DNA of 64,000 bases from positions 1,576,842 through 1,640,841 of the forward strand of contig NZ_LMXH01000001.1 of assembly GCF_001541095.1 (NCBI RefSeq), in the 5' to 3' direction. The number at the start of each line of letters is the position of its first letter. Positions within the stretch are counted from its first letter, which is position 1. This document shows, piece after piece, positions 54,285-63,413 of this stretch. The notes below the pieces were generated by a model. The model was given only the letters and a program-made list of their open reading frames with translations, was not told the DNA's origin and did no database searches. A program made the position numbers and the translations under genes. The DNA is from Paenibacillus sp. FJAT-26967. GTDB taxonomy: Bacteria; Bacillota; Bacilli; Paenibacillales; NBRC-103111.

Positions 54285-55646
54285 GTGGCATTTGAAGGTT
54301 TGAGCAACAGGCTCCAAGGTGTTTTCGACAGGCTGAGAGGCAAAGGCAAACTGACGGAAGAGGATGTCAGCGAAGCGCTTCGCGAAGTACGGCTTGCCTT
54401 GCTTGAGGCGGATGTTAACTTCAAGGTCGTGAAGGAATTCATTGCCAAAGTTAAAGAACGCGCAATCGGACAAGACGTAATGAAAAGCTTCACCCCCGGC
54501 ATGGTCGTCATTGATATTGTGAACAAAGAATTGACCGAGCTGATGGGCGGAACACACACGAAGCTGGCCAAAGCGAACAAACCGCCTACAGTTATTATGA
54601 TGGTCGGTCTTCAGGGCGCAGGTAAGACAACCTCGTCCGGGAAATTGGCCAAAATGCTCCAGAAGCAGAATCACAGGCCTTTGCTTGTAGCGTGTGACGT
54701 TTACCGTCCCGCTGCGATTAAGCAGCTGCAGGTTCTGGGCGAACAGCTGAAAGTTCCGGTTTTCTCTATGGGAGATAGAGTGAGCCCCGTGGAGATTGCT
54801 AAGAATGGTCTCCAGCATGCCAAAGACAACAATAACGATTATGTTATTGTCGATACGGCAGGCCGGCTGCACATCGATGAAACGCTGATGGAAGAGCTCC
54901 AGCAGGTACGCGAAGCAGTGGGGCCGCACGAGACACTGCTCGTAGTTGACGCCATGACGGGTCAAGACGCGGTCAATGTCGCGGAAAGCTTCCATAAGCA
55001 GCTTGAGCTGACGGGCGTCGTTCTGACGAAGCTCGATGGCGATACGCGTGGTGGCGCGGCCCTGTCGGTCAAAGCGGTTACAGGCTGCCCGATTAAATTC
55101 GCCGCAATGGGCGAAAAGATGGACGCGCTTGAACCTTTCTATCCGGAGCGGATGGCTTCACGGATTCTCGGCATGGGGGACATGCTCACCCTAATCGAGA
55201 AAGCGCAGGCCGGTATCGATACGGACAAGGCCAAAGAAATGGAACGTAAAATGCGCAATGCGGAGTTCACATTCGAGGACTTCCTTGAGCAGATGGACCA
55301 GGTCAAGAAGCTCGGTCCGCTGGACCAGCTGCTGGATATGCTTCCGGGTGCCGGCAAGATGAAAGGCATCAAAGATGTGAAGGTAGACGATAAGCAGATG
55401 GGACGCGTCGAAGCGATCGTCAAGGCGATGACCAAGGAAGAGAAGCGTAAGCCTGAAATCATTAACGCCAGCCGTCGTAAACGTATTGCTTTAGGCAGCG
55501 GCAACTCTGTACAGGATGTCAACCGGCTCATCAAGCAGTTCGATGATATGCGCAAGATGATGAAGCAGTTCTCGGGTATGATGAATCCGAAAGCAATGAA
55601 TAAGATGAAGAAAATGGGTAAAGGTTTTAAGTTCCCGTTCGGCTAA
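54285..55646 (+). CDS. ffh: Signal recognition particle protein Ffh
   Basis: 453 aa, GTG start after AAGGAGGCGG. NG GTPase domain with GLQGAGKTTSSGKLA, CDVYRPAAIKQL, DTAGRLH and TKLDGDTRGG, then the Met-rich M domain (about 300-453, including KMMKQFSGMMNPKAMNKMKKMGKG) that binds SRP RNA and signal sequences. No SRP RNA gene is in the window. Confidence 0.97.
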   Translation: MAFEGLSNRLQGVFDRLRGKGKLTEEDVSEALREVRLALLEADVNFKVVKEFIAKVKERAIGQDVMKSFTPGMVVIDIVNKELTELMGGTHTKLAKANKPPTVIMMVGLQGAGKTTSSGKLAKMLQKQNHRPLLVACDVYRPAAIKQLQVLGEQLKVPVFSMGDRVSPVEIAKNGLQHAKDNNNDYVIVDTAGRLHIDETLMEELQQVREAVGPHETLLVVDAMTGQDAVNVAESFHKQLELTGVVLTKLDGDTRGGAALSVKAVTGCPIKFAAMGEKMDALEPFYPERMASRILGMGDMLTLIEKAQAGIDTDKAKEMERKMRNAEFTFEDFLEQMDQVKKLGPLDQLLDMLPGAGKMKGIKDVKVDDKQMGRVEAIVKAMTKEEKRKPEIINASRRKRIALGSGNSVQDVNRLIKQFDDMRKMMKQFSGMMNPKAMNKMKKMGKGFKFPFG

Positions 55647-55721
55647 ACCGACGGGATCCACATATAAGTGTCCGTTATTGGCGGCACACACTTGTTTATT
55701 CTATGATGGAGGTGATAGTTC

Positions 55722-55994
55722 ATGGCAGTTCGCATTCGTTTGAAGCGTATGGGTGCTCACAAAGCTCCTTTTTATCGTGTAGTTGTTTCCGATTCCCGCT
55801 CTCCGCGTGACGGACGTTTTATCGAGGAGATCGGTTACTATAACCCGGTTGCTCAACCTGCAGTCGTTAAAATCGACGAGGAAAAAGCACTGAAATGGCT
55901 CCAAAACGGCGCGCAAGCGTCTGATACCGTTCGTTCCCTGTTCAGCAAAGCAGGTCTTATGACTAAGCATCACGAGCTTAAGCTGAAGAAGTAA
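55722..55994 (+). CDS. rpsP: 30S ribosomal protein S16
   Basis: 90 aa; start [26 protein letters not shown] is typical of S16. GGAGGTG precedes the ATG. 75 nt after ffh, the usual order. Confidence 0.97.
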   Translation: MAVRIRLKRMGAHKAPFYRVVVSDSRSPRDGRFIEEIGYYNPVAQPAVVKIDEEKALKWLQNGAQASDTVRSLFSKAGLMTKHHELKLKK

Positions 55995-56018
55995 TCCTGC
56001 TCATTTTCGGAGGTCTTT

Positions 56019-56249
56019 ATGAAAGAGGTCATTACCGTTATCGCTAAGGCACTCGTGGATCATCCGGAAGACGTGCGTGTGAATGCAGTGGAAGGCGAGA
56101 GCAGCATCGTTTACGAACTGTCTGTTCATCCCAATGATGTTGGTAAAGTTATCGGCAAACAGGGACGTATTGCCAAAGCTCTTCGCACAGTCGTCACGTC
56201 GGCAGCAGTGAAGGAAAGCAAACGTATTACGGTGGAAATAATGTCATAG
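56019..56249 (+). CDS. khpA: KH-domain RNA-binding protein KhpA (YlqC)
   Basis: 76 aa, one KH domain with the GKVIGKQGRIAKALRTVV loop. Small RNA-binding protein between rpsP and rimM; partners with KhpB/Jag in streptococci in cell-elongation control. In B. subtilis ylqD comes next; here a terminator does. Confidence 0.94.
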   Translation: MKEVITVIAKALVDHPEDVRVNAVEGESSIVYELSVHPNDVGKVIGKQGRIAKALRTVVTSAAVKESKRITVEIMS

Positions 56250-56252
56250 AGG

Positions 56253-56284
56253 AAAAGGTTAGGATCATTCCTAGCCTTTTTCTT
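56253..56284 (+). terminator. Rho-independent terminator after khpA
   Basis: AAAAGGTTAGGA, loop TCAT, TCCTAGCCTTTT (56253-56280), one wobble pair, then TCTTT. Ends the ylxM-ffh-rpsP-khpA unit. Confidence 0.8.
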
Positions 56285-56324
56285 TCATCTTGGCCGGTAA
56301 CCGGTTTCTTGAGTAATGGTCTTT

Positions 56325-56384
56325 ACAGGTAGGAGGACAGAGCTCGATGAGGTGAACGGGAACGGGCTCTGGATCACCTGTTTT
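56325..56384 (+). promoter_or_regulatory. Structured element upstream of rimM
   Basis: ACAGGT (56325-56330) pairs with ACCTGT (56376-56381) and, nested inside, CAGAGC (56338-56343) pairs with GCTCTG (56366-56371); TTTTC follows. It could be a terminator-like attenuator in the rimM-trmD leader. No known riboswitch or T-box motif is visible. Confidence 0.4.
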
Positions 56385-56433
56385 CTAATAGATGCAAGGT
56401 TTGAAATCAGTACGGAGGTGGAAATATATAAAT

Positions 56434-56955
56434 ATGAGCGATAAATTATATACGGTTGGGACGATCGTTAACACACACGGCTTGCGCGGTGAACTTAAAA
56501 TAGTGCCCCATACGGATTTTCCGGAGCAGCGGTATGCGGACGGAAGCAAGCTTATTATTGAAGATGCCAAGGGAAAGCACATTCCGGTGACAGTTAAAAC
56601 TTCGCGACTGCATAAAAATATGTACATCGTACAGTTCAAAGAGTTCGCTAATATTAACGAGGTTGAACCTCTTAAAGGTTCCCTTTTAAAAGTGGAAGAA
56701 CGTTATCTGGACGACCTGGAAGATGATGAATATTACTATCATGAGATTATCGGATGCCGTGTTATTACGGAAGAGGGCGAAGAACTTGGCCTCATTCAGG
56801 AGATCTTGACACCGGGGGCTAACCACGTCTGGGTAGTAGGCAGGCCGAACAAGAAGCAGCTGCTTCTGCCAGTCATAGATGATGTGGTACTGGATGTCGA
56901 TGTGAAGGAAAAGGTAGTGACCGTACATCTGCTGGAGGGACTCCTCGACTTATGA
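56434..56955 (+). CDS. rimM: 16S rRNA processing protein RimM
   Basis: 173 aa from the ATG at 56434 (GGAGGTGG upstream). [28 protein letters not shown] is the family N-terminus; the PRC-barrel half (about 95-170) has [22 protein letters not shown]. Assists 30S assembly around S19. Overlaps trmD by 4 nt. Confidence 0.95.
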   Translation: MSDKLYTVGTIVNTHGLRGELKIVPHTDFPEQRYADGSKLIIEDAKGKHIPVTVKTSRLHKNMYIVQFKEFANINEVEPLKGSLLKVEERYLDDLEDDEYYYHEIIGCRVITEEGEELGLIQEILTPGANHVWVVGRPNKKQLLLPVIDDVVLDVDVKEKVVTVHLLEGLLDL

Positions 56956-57764
56956 ACATCGATGTGCTGACTTTATTCCCCGCTATGTTCGAAGGTGTCT
57001 TTTCATCGAGTATTCTGGGCAAGGCCCGGGACAAAGGACTTGTCCGTTTGTCCACGGTTAACTTTCGGGATTTTGCGACCAACAAGCATAATACGGTGGA
57101 TGATTATCCGTACGGCGGCGGCGGCGGGATGGTCCTGAAGCCAGATCCCATCTTTGCGGCTGTAGAGTCAATTCTGCCGGTAGATGCTCATGCGACGGAT
57201 GCGGACCCGGCTGCCGGACAAAACGTTCCTAATCCTACTACAGGACCAGGCGGCGCAAAGCCGCGGGTTATTCTGATGTGTCCGCAGGGAGAAACTTTTA
57301 CGCAGAAAAAGGCGGAGGAGCTAGCGAAAGAAGATCATCTGATCTTCATCTGCGGGCATTATGAGGGCTATGACGAGCGTATCCGTGAGTTTCTGGTAAC
57401 GGATGAGTTGTCAATCGGCGACTATGTTCTTACCGGAGGAGAACTGCCGGCTATGGTCGTCATAGACAGTGTCGTGCGTCTGCTGCCAGGAGTACTTGGC
57501 AATGAACAGTCCGCGGTAACCGATTCCTTCAGCACGGGACTGCTCGAATATCCGCACTATACCCGTCCCGTGGAATTCAGGGGCTGGACGGTGCCGGATG
57601 TGCTCGTCTCTGGTCACCATGCCAACATTACAGAGTGGAGACGCCTGCAGTCTCTTTATCGTACCTACAAGCGCCGTCCTGAGCTTCTGGACAGGGTGGA
57701 GCTGACAGATAAGGAAAAACGCTGGCTTAAGGAAAAAAGGCAGGAAGAGAGCCGCAAGGAGTAG
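56952..57764 (+). CDS. trmD: tRNA (guanine-37-N1)-methyltransferase TrmD
   Basis: 270 aa, longer than the usual 240-250. SPOUT-knot methyltransferase: [45 protein letters not shown] and [17 protein letters not shown]. The extra length is a Pro/Ala/Gly/Asp-rich insert at about 74-98. m1G37 prevents +1 frameshifting. Confidence 0.95.
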   Translation: MNIDVLTLFPAMFEGVFSSSILGKARDKGLVRLSTVNFRDFATNKHNTVDDYPYGGGGGMVLKPDPIFAAVESILPVDAHATDADPAAGQNVPNPTTGPGGAKPRVILMCPQGETFTQKKAEELAKEDHLIFICGHYEGYDERIREFLVTDELSIGDYVLTGGELPAMVVIDSVVRLLPGVLGNEQSAVTDSFSTGLLEYPHYTRPVEFRGWTVPDVLVSGHHANITEWRRLQSLYRTYKRRPELLDRVELTDKEKRWLKEKRQEESRKE

Positions 57765-57869
57765 GCGGAGAAGTTCTTGCAAACCACACTTGAAGGCTCT
57801 AGCAGGCTTAGGATTCAGGTGCAGCTTTCAACAGATTATCGACATCTCTCTAGAAAGTCGGGATTTTAG

Positions 57870-57898
57870 TTGTGTTTCTTCTGGGTATATGGTAAACT
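57870..57898 (+). promoter_or_regulatory. Possible promoter for rplS
   Basis: TTGTGT (57870-57875), 17-nt spacer, TAAACT (57893-57898), each 4 of 6 to consensus. It implies a leader of about 100 nt before rplS, where Firmicutes often carry an L19 leader; I could not verify that motif. Confidence 0.4.
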
Positions 57899-58004
57899 AT
57901 CCAATGTTGTGTTGTTTGAATCGGGTGGTCCTCTACGTATGCAGCAAGAGTACATCTTAAGAGAAGACGGAATGAACACCTATTGTGAAAGGAGTGAATC
58001 TTAA

Positions 58005-58346
58005 ATGAATATCATTCAGGAAATTACCAAAGATCAAATTCGTACAGATCTTCCAAACTTTCGCCCCGGCGATACATTGAAAGTGTACGTAAAGGTTATC
58101 GAGGGATCCCGCGAGCGTGTTCAGCTGTTTGAAGGTGTTGTGATCAAGCGTCACGGCGGCGGAATCAGCGAAACATTTACCGTTCGTAAAATTTCTTACG
58201 GCGTTGGCGTGGAAAGAACTCTTCCGCTTCATTCTCCGAAGATTGAGAAAATTGAAGTTGCTCGTCGCGGTAAAGTTCGTCGTGCGAAACTTTACTATCT
58301 GCGCGGACTTCGCGGTAAGAAAGCTAGAATCAAAGAAATTCGTTAA
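58005..58346 (+). CDS. rplS: 50S ribosomal protein L19
   Basis: 113 aa. [34 protein letters not shown] and the end [16 protein letters not shown] are standard L19. AAAGGAGTG upstream of the ATG. A 240-nt gap and terminators on both sides make it a single-gene unit. Confidence 0.97.
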   Translation: MNIIQEITKDQIRTDLPNFRPGDTLKVYVKVIEGSRERVQLFEGVVIKRHGGGISETFTVRKISYGVGVERTLPLHSPKIEKIEVARRGKVRRAKLYYLRGLRGKKARIKEIR

Positions 58347-58357
58347 TAAAGACCTGG

Positions 58358-58388
58358 GGGGGCTTGTTTTCAAGTCCCCTTTTAGTTT
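58358..58388 (+). terminator. Rho-independent terminator after rplS
   Basis: GGGGGCTTG (58358-58366), loop TTTT, CAAGTCCCC (58371-58379) with one wobble, followed by TTTTAGTTTT. Confidence 0.8.
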
Positions 58389-58430
58389 TCCGATAAACAT
58401 TTCATTTGAACAGGAAATGGGGTCTGGATC

Positions 58431-59063
58431 ATGGAGAGAAAAGAGCAGGAGCCGGTGGCTGAAGCAGGGAGCCAAGCGGTCCAAACTACCAGCCCGGTCA
58501 AGAAAGAAATATGGGAATGGGCGAAGGCTCTGCTTATTGCAGCCGTTCTTGTGTTTGTGATTCGTTGGCTGTTGTTTGCTCCGTTTATCGTCGAAGGCCC
58601 TTCGATGGAACCTAACTTTCACACAGGCGAGCGGTTAATTGTAAACAAAGTTACATACAAGTTCAGTGAACCGAAACGTGGAGAAGTCATTGTCCTCCGC
58701 GCACCTGAAGGGATCGATTATATCAAGCGGATTGTAGCGCTTCCCGGTGAAACGATTCGGGTGAATGGAGACAAGGTCTTCGTTAACAATGAGGCCATTG
58801 ACGAGCCTTATCTTAAAGAAGCGATTGATAATGCTCTAAAAGAAGGGCATGCTTATAATAGAAGAAACTTCCCAGAACTGGGGGCGGACCCGGGTACAGA
58901 AGTGAAAGTACCGGCTGACTCCGTATTCGTAATGGGAGATAACCGTTCCGACAGTAAAGACAGCCGATTCTCAGAAGTGGGATTCGTTCCTTATGATAAA
59001 ATTATCGGGCGGGCAGACTTAGTGTTCTGGCCCATCAATAAAGCAGGTTTCGTGCACTTCTGA
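58431..59063 (+). CDS. lepB: Signal peptidase I
   Basis: 210 aa. Cytoplasmic N-terminus, one membrane helix (about 30-50), then the extracytoplasmic protease with Ser58 (EGPSMEPNF) and Lys99 (YIKRIVALPGE), and the box GDNRSDSKDSRF. Removes signal peptides after Sec or Tat export. An insert LKEGHAYNRRNFPELGADPG precedes the last box. In B. subtilis no sip gene is here, but such an insertion is common in other Firmicutes. Confidence 0.95.
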   Translation: MERKEQEPVAEAGSQAVQTTSPVKKEIWEWAKALLIAAVLVFVIRWLLFAPFIVEGPSMEPNFHTGERLIVNKVTYKFSEPKRGEVIVLRAPEGIDYIKRIVALPGETIRVNGDKVFVNNEAIDEPYLKEAIDNALKEGHAYNRRNFPELGADPGTEVKVPADSVFVMGDNRSDSKDSRFSEVGFVPYDKIIGRADLVFWPINKAGFVHF

Positions 59064-59099
59064 TGAAGAAGTGCTCGTTTTGTATACAGAGGTGATAAG

Positions 59100-59969
59100 A
59101 TGACGATACAGTGGTTCCCCGGTCATATGACCCGGGCAAGAAGACAGATCGAAGATAAGCTCAAATTGATTGATGTTGCGATCGAATTGCTCGATGCTCG
59201 CATTCCTTTATCGAGCCGGAATCCCATGGTGGATGACATCCTTCAAGGCAAGCCGCGTCTGGTTCTGCTTAATAAAGCAGACTTGGCCGATCCGGCTATT
59301 ACAGCGGAATGGGTTCAATATTTTGCGGATCAAGGACTGAAGGCGCTGCCGATGGACGCGTCAACAGGAACAGGAATTAAAGAAATTTTGCCCCGCTGCA
59401 AGGAGCTTTTGAGCCACAAGATCGAAGCCCAGCTTCGTAAAGGGATCAATCCCCGGGCAATACGGGCTCTTATTGTTGGAATCCCGAATGTAGGGAAATC
59501 TACATTGATTAATCAACTGGCTGGACGCAAAATCGCGAACACAGGTGATAAGCCAGGTGTTACGAAGGGACAGCAATGGATTAAATTCGGAACAGATATG
59601 GATTTGCTTGATACACCCGGTATTTTGTGGCCTAAATTTGACGATCAGAATGTCGGGATGAAACTAGCTGCCACCGGAGCGATTAAAGAAGAGATCCTTC
59701 ATTTGGACGATATCGCCTTTCACACGATCCGCTATATGATCGATTATTATGGAGAGCGTCTGATGGACCGTTTCGGCATTGGAGACCTGCCGGAGGATAC
59801 AGAGAATCCGAATGAAGTTATTGAGGTTATGGAGACAATTGGTCGTAAGCGCGGCTGTATCGTAAGCGGGGGACGTGTGGACTTGGACAAAACCTCCCTG
59901 CTGTTCCTGCGTGAACTTCGTTCCGGCAAATTAGGACGTGTCAGTCTGGAAGTGCCGCCCGAATATTGA
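59100..59969 (+). CDS. rbgA: Ribosome biogenesis GTPase RbgA (YlqF)
   Basis: 289 aa. Circularly permuted GTPase: G4 NKAD, G1 [13 protein letters not shown]3 DTPGILWPK. Start [15 protein letters not shown] is the family signature. Required for late 50S assembly (L16 incorporation). Followed by a strong terminator. Confidence 0.96.
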   Translation: MTIQWFPGHMTRARRQIEDKLKLIDVAIELLDARIPLSSRNPMVDDILQGKPRLVLLNKADLADPAITAEWVQYFADQGLKALPMDASTGTGIKEILPRCKELLSHKIEAQLRKGINPRAIRALIVGIPNVGKSTLINQLAGRKIANTGDKPGVTKGQQWIKFGTDMDLLDTPGILWPKFDDQNVGMKLAATGAIKEEILHLDDIAFHTIRYMIDYYGERLMDRFGIGDLPEDTENPNEVIEVMETIGRKRGCIVSGGRVDLDKTSLLFLRELRSGKLGRVSLEVPPEY

Positions 59970-60022
59970 GGTTGGCTATTCTTATTAGGCTGAGTAACGC
60001 TGAGTAAATAAATAACTTTATC

Positions 60023-60077
60023 AAAAATGTGATGCCTTGTATTCGCTATTAAAGTGAATAAGGCATCACATTTTTTT
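60023..60077 (+). terminator. Long rho-independent terminator after rbgA
   Basis: AAAAATGTGATGCCTT (60023-60038) pairs with AAGGCATCACATTTTT (60060-60075), with an inner TATTC/GAATA stem, then TT. The flanking A and T runs allow action on both strands. Confidence 0.85.
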
Positions 60078-60221
60078 GCTTTTGACCAAAGAAGCGGCAA
60101 TGCCATATATAAGTTCGGATGGAAATGTTTTAGCAGAAAGAGCAGGGTTAATTTAGAGTAGTTTTCATGGGATAAAATGAGTTCTTCCGTTATAATGGAG
60201 AGCGGGAGGGGAATACAGAAC

Positions 60222-60830
60222 ATGCTTCAGGAAGAAACACATTTGTGGCAGCAGGGCTTCGAGCATATTGCTGGCGTTGATGAAGTCGGACGCGGCTGTT
60301 TGTTTGGTGACGTCGTGGCTGCTGCCGTTATACTGCCCAAAGGACTTATTCTCGAAGGGGTCAATGATTCGAAGAAATTGTCTGAGAAAAAGCGTGAAGA
60401 ATTATACACGGTTATTATGAATGAAGCCATTTCGGTAGGCATCGGTATTATTGATGTGCCGACGATTAACGAAATTAATATAAAGCAGGCATCCAGACTT
60501 GCGATGCAGACTGCCGTCCGGCAGCTGACTCCCGAACCGGATTTTATACTGGTGGATGCTGAAAATATAGATACTCCCTTACCTCAAATGCCCTTAATTC
60601 ACGGGGACGCTGTAAGCCAAACGATCGCGGCGGCATCAATCATTGCAAAAGTAACTCGGGACCGGATGTGTCAGGAGTGGGACATGCTGTATCCGGAGTA
60701 CGGAATTGCGAGGCACAAAGGGTATGCGACTAAACAGCATCGTGAAATGCTGATCGAGTATGGGCCTACCCATTTGCACCGCAAACTGTTTATCCGCAAT
60801 GTGATGCTGGTGCAGCAGGAGTTATTTTAA
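60222..60830 (+). CDS. rnhB: Ribonuclease HII
   Basis: 202 aa from the ATG at 60222, ten nt after GGGAGGGG; an ATG 15 codons upstream precedes a TATAAT and lacks such a site. Catalytic Asp20-Glu21 in AGVDEVGRGCLFG, with further acidic residues in FILVDAEN. Removes ribonucleotides from DNA. Keeps its place behind rbgA. Confidence 0.95.
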   Translation: MLQEETHLWQQGFEHIAGVDEVGRGCLFGDVVAAAVILPKGLILEGVNDSKKLSEKKREELYTVIMNEAISVGIGIIDVPTINEINIKQASRLAMQTAVRQLTPEPDFILVDAENIDTPLPQMPLIHGDAVSQTIAAASIIAKVTRDRMCQEWDMLYPEYGIARHKGYATKQHREMLIEYGPTHLHRKLFIRNVMLVQQELF

Positions 60831-60884
60831 AAGGGGTTCCAGCCGATATATACATAAAAGAACGTGTAAACGGAGGCGATCGGC

Positions 60885-63059
60885 ATGAATATCAGCGGAA
60901 TGATCCGGGGTTTGGCCGGGAATGTACGTGCGGCAGAGCCTAAAGCTCTCGAGTTAAAGCCGGGGCAGGTCGTAAAAGGCGTTGTCCTCCAGGTTTATGA
61001 TAATCAGGAAGCCCAGATGTCGATAGACGGCGTTCAGGTCCGTGTAAAATTAGAAGCCCAGATGTCGCAGGGTCAGACCGCATGGCTTCAGGTTCAGCCA
61101 GAAAGTCCTGGCGGGCAGATCGTTCTTAAGCCAGCGGCAGCGTCTGCTGTACCTGTAACGGATGAAGAGCTGGGACAGATGCTGCGGCAAACGGGCTTAA
61201 AAGATACACCAGTCAACCGGGAACTTGTGCAGCTCATGCGCCAAAATGGTCTGCCTCTCACGAAGGAATCAGCCGCTCCGATCCAAGATATGATAAGCCG
61301 GATGCCTGTATCCGCAAAGCCGGAACAATGGCTGCAAACAATAGGCGTTGCCCTTTCCAAGGGTCTGCCTATGACCACGGACACGGTTAGCGCCCTTCAT
61401 CAGACTTTATTCGGCAAACCATTCGGGGATACTCTCAAAGACCTGTCGCAGGCTATCCAGGGCGCCTTGAACAAAGGAACGGGAGAAGCCTCCGGCGGCG
61501 GCTCTGCGGATAAACTGCTCCGGCAGCTGGGCGATGTTCTGCGAATGTTAGAGCAAACTGCGGGCAGCGCCGCAGGGAAGAATGCTTCCGCAGGAAGCGC
61601 TGCAGGCGGACAGGCTGCAGGAAGCGCAGCGCCTGGCCCGGGAGCCGCTGCGTTGGGCCAGGGAGCGTCCAGCATGAGCGGTCAGGCTCCGGCAAGTCCC
61701 GGCGGACAAGCAGGTGTCTCTGCTGGGGCAGGGCAGCCGGCGCAAGGTGCGCAGCCTCCTGGCGGCAACATTCCCGCCGACGGGACAGCTTCCGCAGCTG
61801 CGCGTGGAGGCGGATCGGCCAACGCTCAGGTGCAGCCCGGCGGGTCTGGTGTCATAACCGGCGGCTCTGGCCCGGCAGCCGGTACATGGTCCCAGGGGGC
61901 AGGGGCCTCTGGGCAGGGTCCTGCACCTGGCGCAGGGGGCCAGCCACCTGGTCTTGCTGCCGCAGGGCAGACGGCACAGGCGCCTGTGCACGCCGGCAGC
62001 TCTACTGGCGCGGCGGGGATAGCCCCTGGTGCTGCACAGGGCAACAACCCGGCAAGCGCATCTGCCGCCTTAGGGGCAGGACAGGGAGCGCCGCAGACAT
62101 CGCCTGGCGCAAGCTCGGCATCTGCTGCCGGTGGTAGCCAAGCGGGCGGCCAAGCGCAAGGCTCCAGCGCCGCTCCTGGTGCCGCTGCTGCGCCGCAGAC
62201 CGCCAGCGGCAGCCGCGCTGCGGCGCCAGGCTTGAGCCCCGCAGGGGGCGCTCCTGCCGCGCCTGTCGGCACAGTCCCGGCGGAAGCGGGGCAAGCCCCC
62301 AGTGCGCAGCCAAGCAATGGCGGCGGACAGGCCGGTGCCGCTGACAACGGCTGGGTGCGCGAATTGCTGCGCGCGGTCGGCGTAGATCATGAGAGCCGGC
62401 TGCTTAAGCAGCTAGGCGGATCTCAGGTGGTTGCCGGGGCAGGGCTGCCGTCGCAGGCAGCAGGCGAAATGCCGCTTGCGGCTTTGAAGCCCGAAGCCGC
62501 AGAGACGCTCAAGAGCCTGCTTCTGCAGTTGTCTACTGCAGACGGGCTCCCTGCATCGCTGCGGGATTCTGTCCAGCAGGCGGTGCAGCATATAACCGGG
62601 CAGCAGCTTCTGATGTCGCAGGATAAAAGCGGTATGTTCACTCACATGACGCTGTTCGTGCCGCTTTTGAATGCGGAGGGTCAGCCTACGGCAGCAATCC
62701 ATATACAGTCGCGCAAAGGTAAGCGTGGCGAGTTGGATGCGGAGAATTGCCGCCTATTATTTGATCTTGATATGAAATCACTGGGAAGTACGCTTGTAGA
62801 TGTTCAGGTAATGAACAGGATTGTAAGCTTGCAAGTGTTTAACGATATGCCCTTTATAGGTGAACTGCTCAGCAATTCTAGGGAGGAAGTTGGCGAAGCG
62901 CTGGGCAAATTAGGGTATCAATTCCTATCATTGAAAGCCTCTCCTTTTCCTGATACGGCCGCCAAGAAAGATTCAGCGAATTCTTTACCGTTAAGCCGTA
63001 CGATGATCGACACCATAGCGCCAAGTGTACCTTACCAGGGAGTTGATTTTCGTATATGA
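60885..63059 (+). CDS. FliK-like protein with long low-complexity linker (YlqG position)
   Basis: 724 aa. N-terminal region about 1-200 (MISRMPVSAKPEQWLQTIGV and similar). Then about 280 residues (205-485) almost wholly Ala, Gly, Pro, Gln and Ser, in a GC-rich stretch (61500-62350). A C-terminal part from about 490 follows. Residues about 605-690 (LLFDLDMKSLGSTLVDVQVMN, LLSNSREEVGEALGKLGYQF) match the FliK C-terminal domain pattern. FliK proteins measure hook length and switch FlhB specificity. The next gene, overlapping by 4 nt, is an FlhB C-terminal homologue. Confidence 0.75.
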   Translation: MNISGMIRGLAGNVRAAEPKALELKPGQVVKGVVLQVYDNQEAQMSIDGVQVRVKLEAQMSQGQTAWLQVQPESPGGQIVLKPAAASAVPVTDEELGQMLRQTGLKDTPVNRELVQLMRQNGLPLTKESAAPIQDMISRMPVSAKPEQWLQTIGVALSKGLPMTTDTVSALHQTLFGKPFGDTLKDLSQAIQGALNKGTGEASGGGSADKLLRQLGDVLRMLEQTAGSAAGKNASAGSAAGGQAAGSAAPGPGAAALGQGASSMSGQAPASPGGQAGVSAGAGQPAQGAQPPGGNIPADGTASAAARGGGSANAQVQPGGSGVITGGSGPAAGTWSQGAGASGQGPAPGAGGQPPGLAAAGQTAQAPVHAGSSTGAAGIAPGAAQGNNPASASAALGAGQGAPQTSPGASSASAAGGSQAGGQAQGSSAAPGAAAAPQTASGSRAAAPGLSPAGGAPAAPVGTVPAEAGQAPSAQPSNGGGQAGAADNGWVRELLRAVGVDHESRLLKQLGGSQVVAGAGLPSQAAGEMPLAALKPEAAETLKSLLLQLSTADGLPASLRDSVQQAVQHITGQQLLMSQDKSGMFTHMTLFVPLLNAEGQPTAAIHIQSRKGKRGELDAENCRLLFDLDMKSLGSTLVDVQVMNRIVSLQVFNDMPFIGELLSNSREEVGEALGKLGYQFLSLKASPFPDTAAKKDSANSLPLSRTMIDTIAPSVPYQGVDFRI

Positions 63060-63412
63060 CGTTATCAGAGGATAGGGAACCGTCAGGCAAACCTGCGGTT
63101 CCCGGCAATCAAAGCGAAGGTAAAGCAATCCGAAAAGCGGTAGCCCTGAGGTATGCTCCGGGTGAGCAGAAAGCTCCGTCCGTCATAGCCAAAGGGAAAG
63201 GGAAAGTTGCCGAGGCTATCGTAGATAAAGCAAAAGAAAACGGTATCCCTGTCCAAGAAGACGCCTCTCTGGTCGAGGTGTTGTCCAAGCTGGAGATCGA
63301 CCAGGAAATTCCGACCGAACTGTATCAGCTGGTCGCAGAAGTTTTAAGTTACATTTACCGCTCGGATAACCGTATGAAAGAAATGCGGCAGCAAGAGCGA
63401 AGGGAGCTGTAG
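63056..63412 (+). CDS. FlhB C-terminal-domain-like protein (YlqH/FhlB)
   Basis: 118 aa. Residues 27-103 (KAVALRYAPGEQKAPSVIAKGKG ... IPTELYQLVAEVLSYIYR) follow the FlhB cytoplasmic domain after its autocleavage site. The NPTH cleavage motif itself is absent (AIRK instead), so it resembles the FlhB-CC fragment as a stand-alone protein. No membrane helices. Overlaps the FliK-like gene by 4 nt and is followed by yraN 1 nt later. Confidence 0.88.
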   Translation: MTLSEDREPSGKPAVPGNQSEGKAIRKAVALRYAPGEQKAPSVIAKGKGKVAEAIVDKAKENGIPVQEDASLVEVLSKLEIDQEIPTELYQLVAEVLSYIYRSDNRMKEMRQQERREL

Positions 63413-63413
63413 G

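Noticed and set aside
53748-54995. 415-codon minus-strand open frame across ylxM and ffh
   Set aside because: It lies antisense to two well-identified genes, has no ribosome site or recognisable family, and is typical of a shadow frame.
57899-58004. L19 leader RNA
   Set aside because: The position is right for this Firmicute element, but I could not recognise its conserved stems by eye, so it is not listed.
61548-62390. Several long frames on both strands in the GC-rich linker of the FliK-like gene
   Set aside because: Low-complexity GC-rich coding sequence leaves all frames open; only the sense frame has flanking conserved domains.
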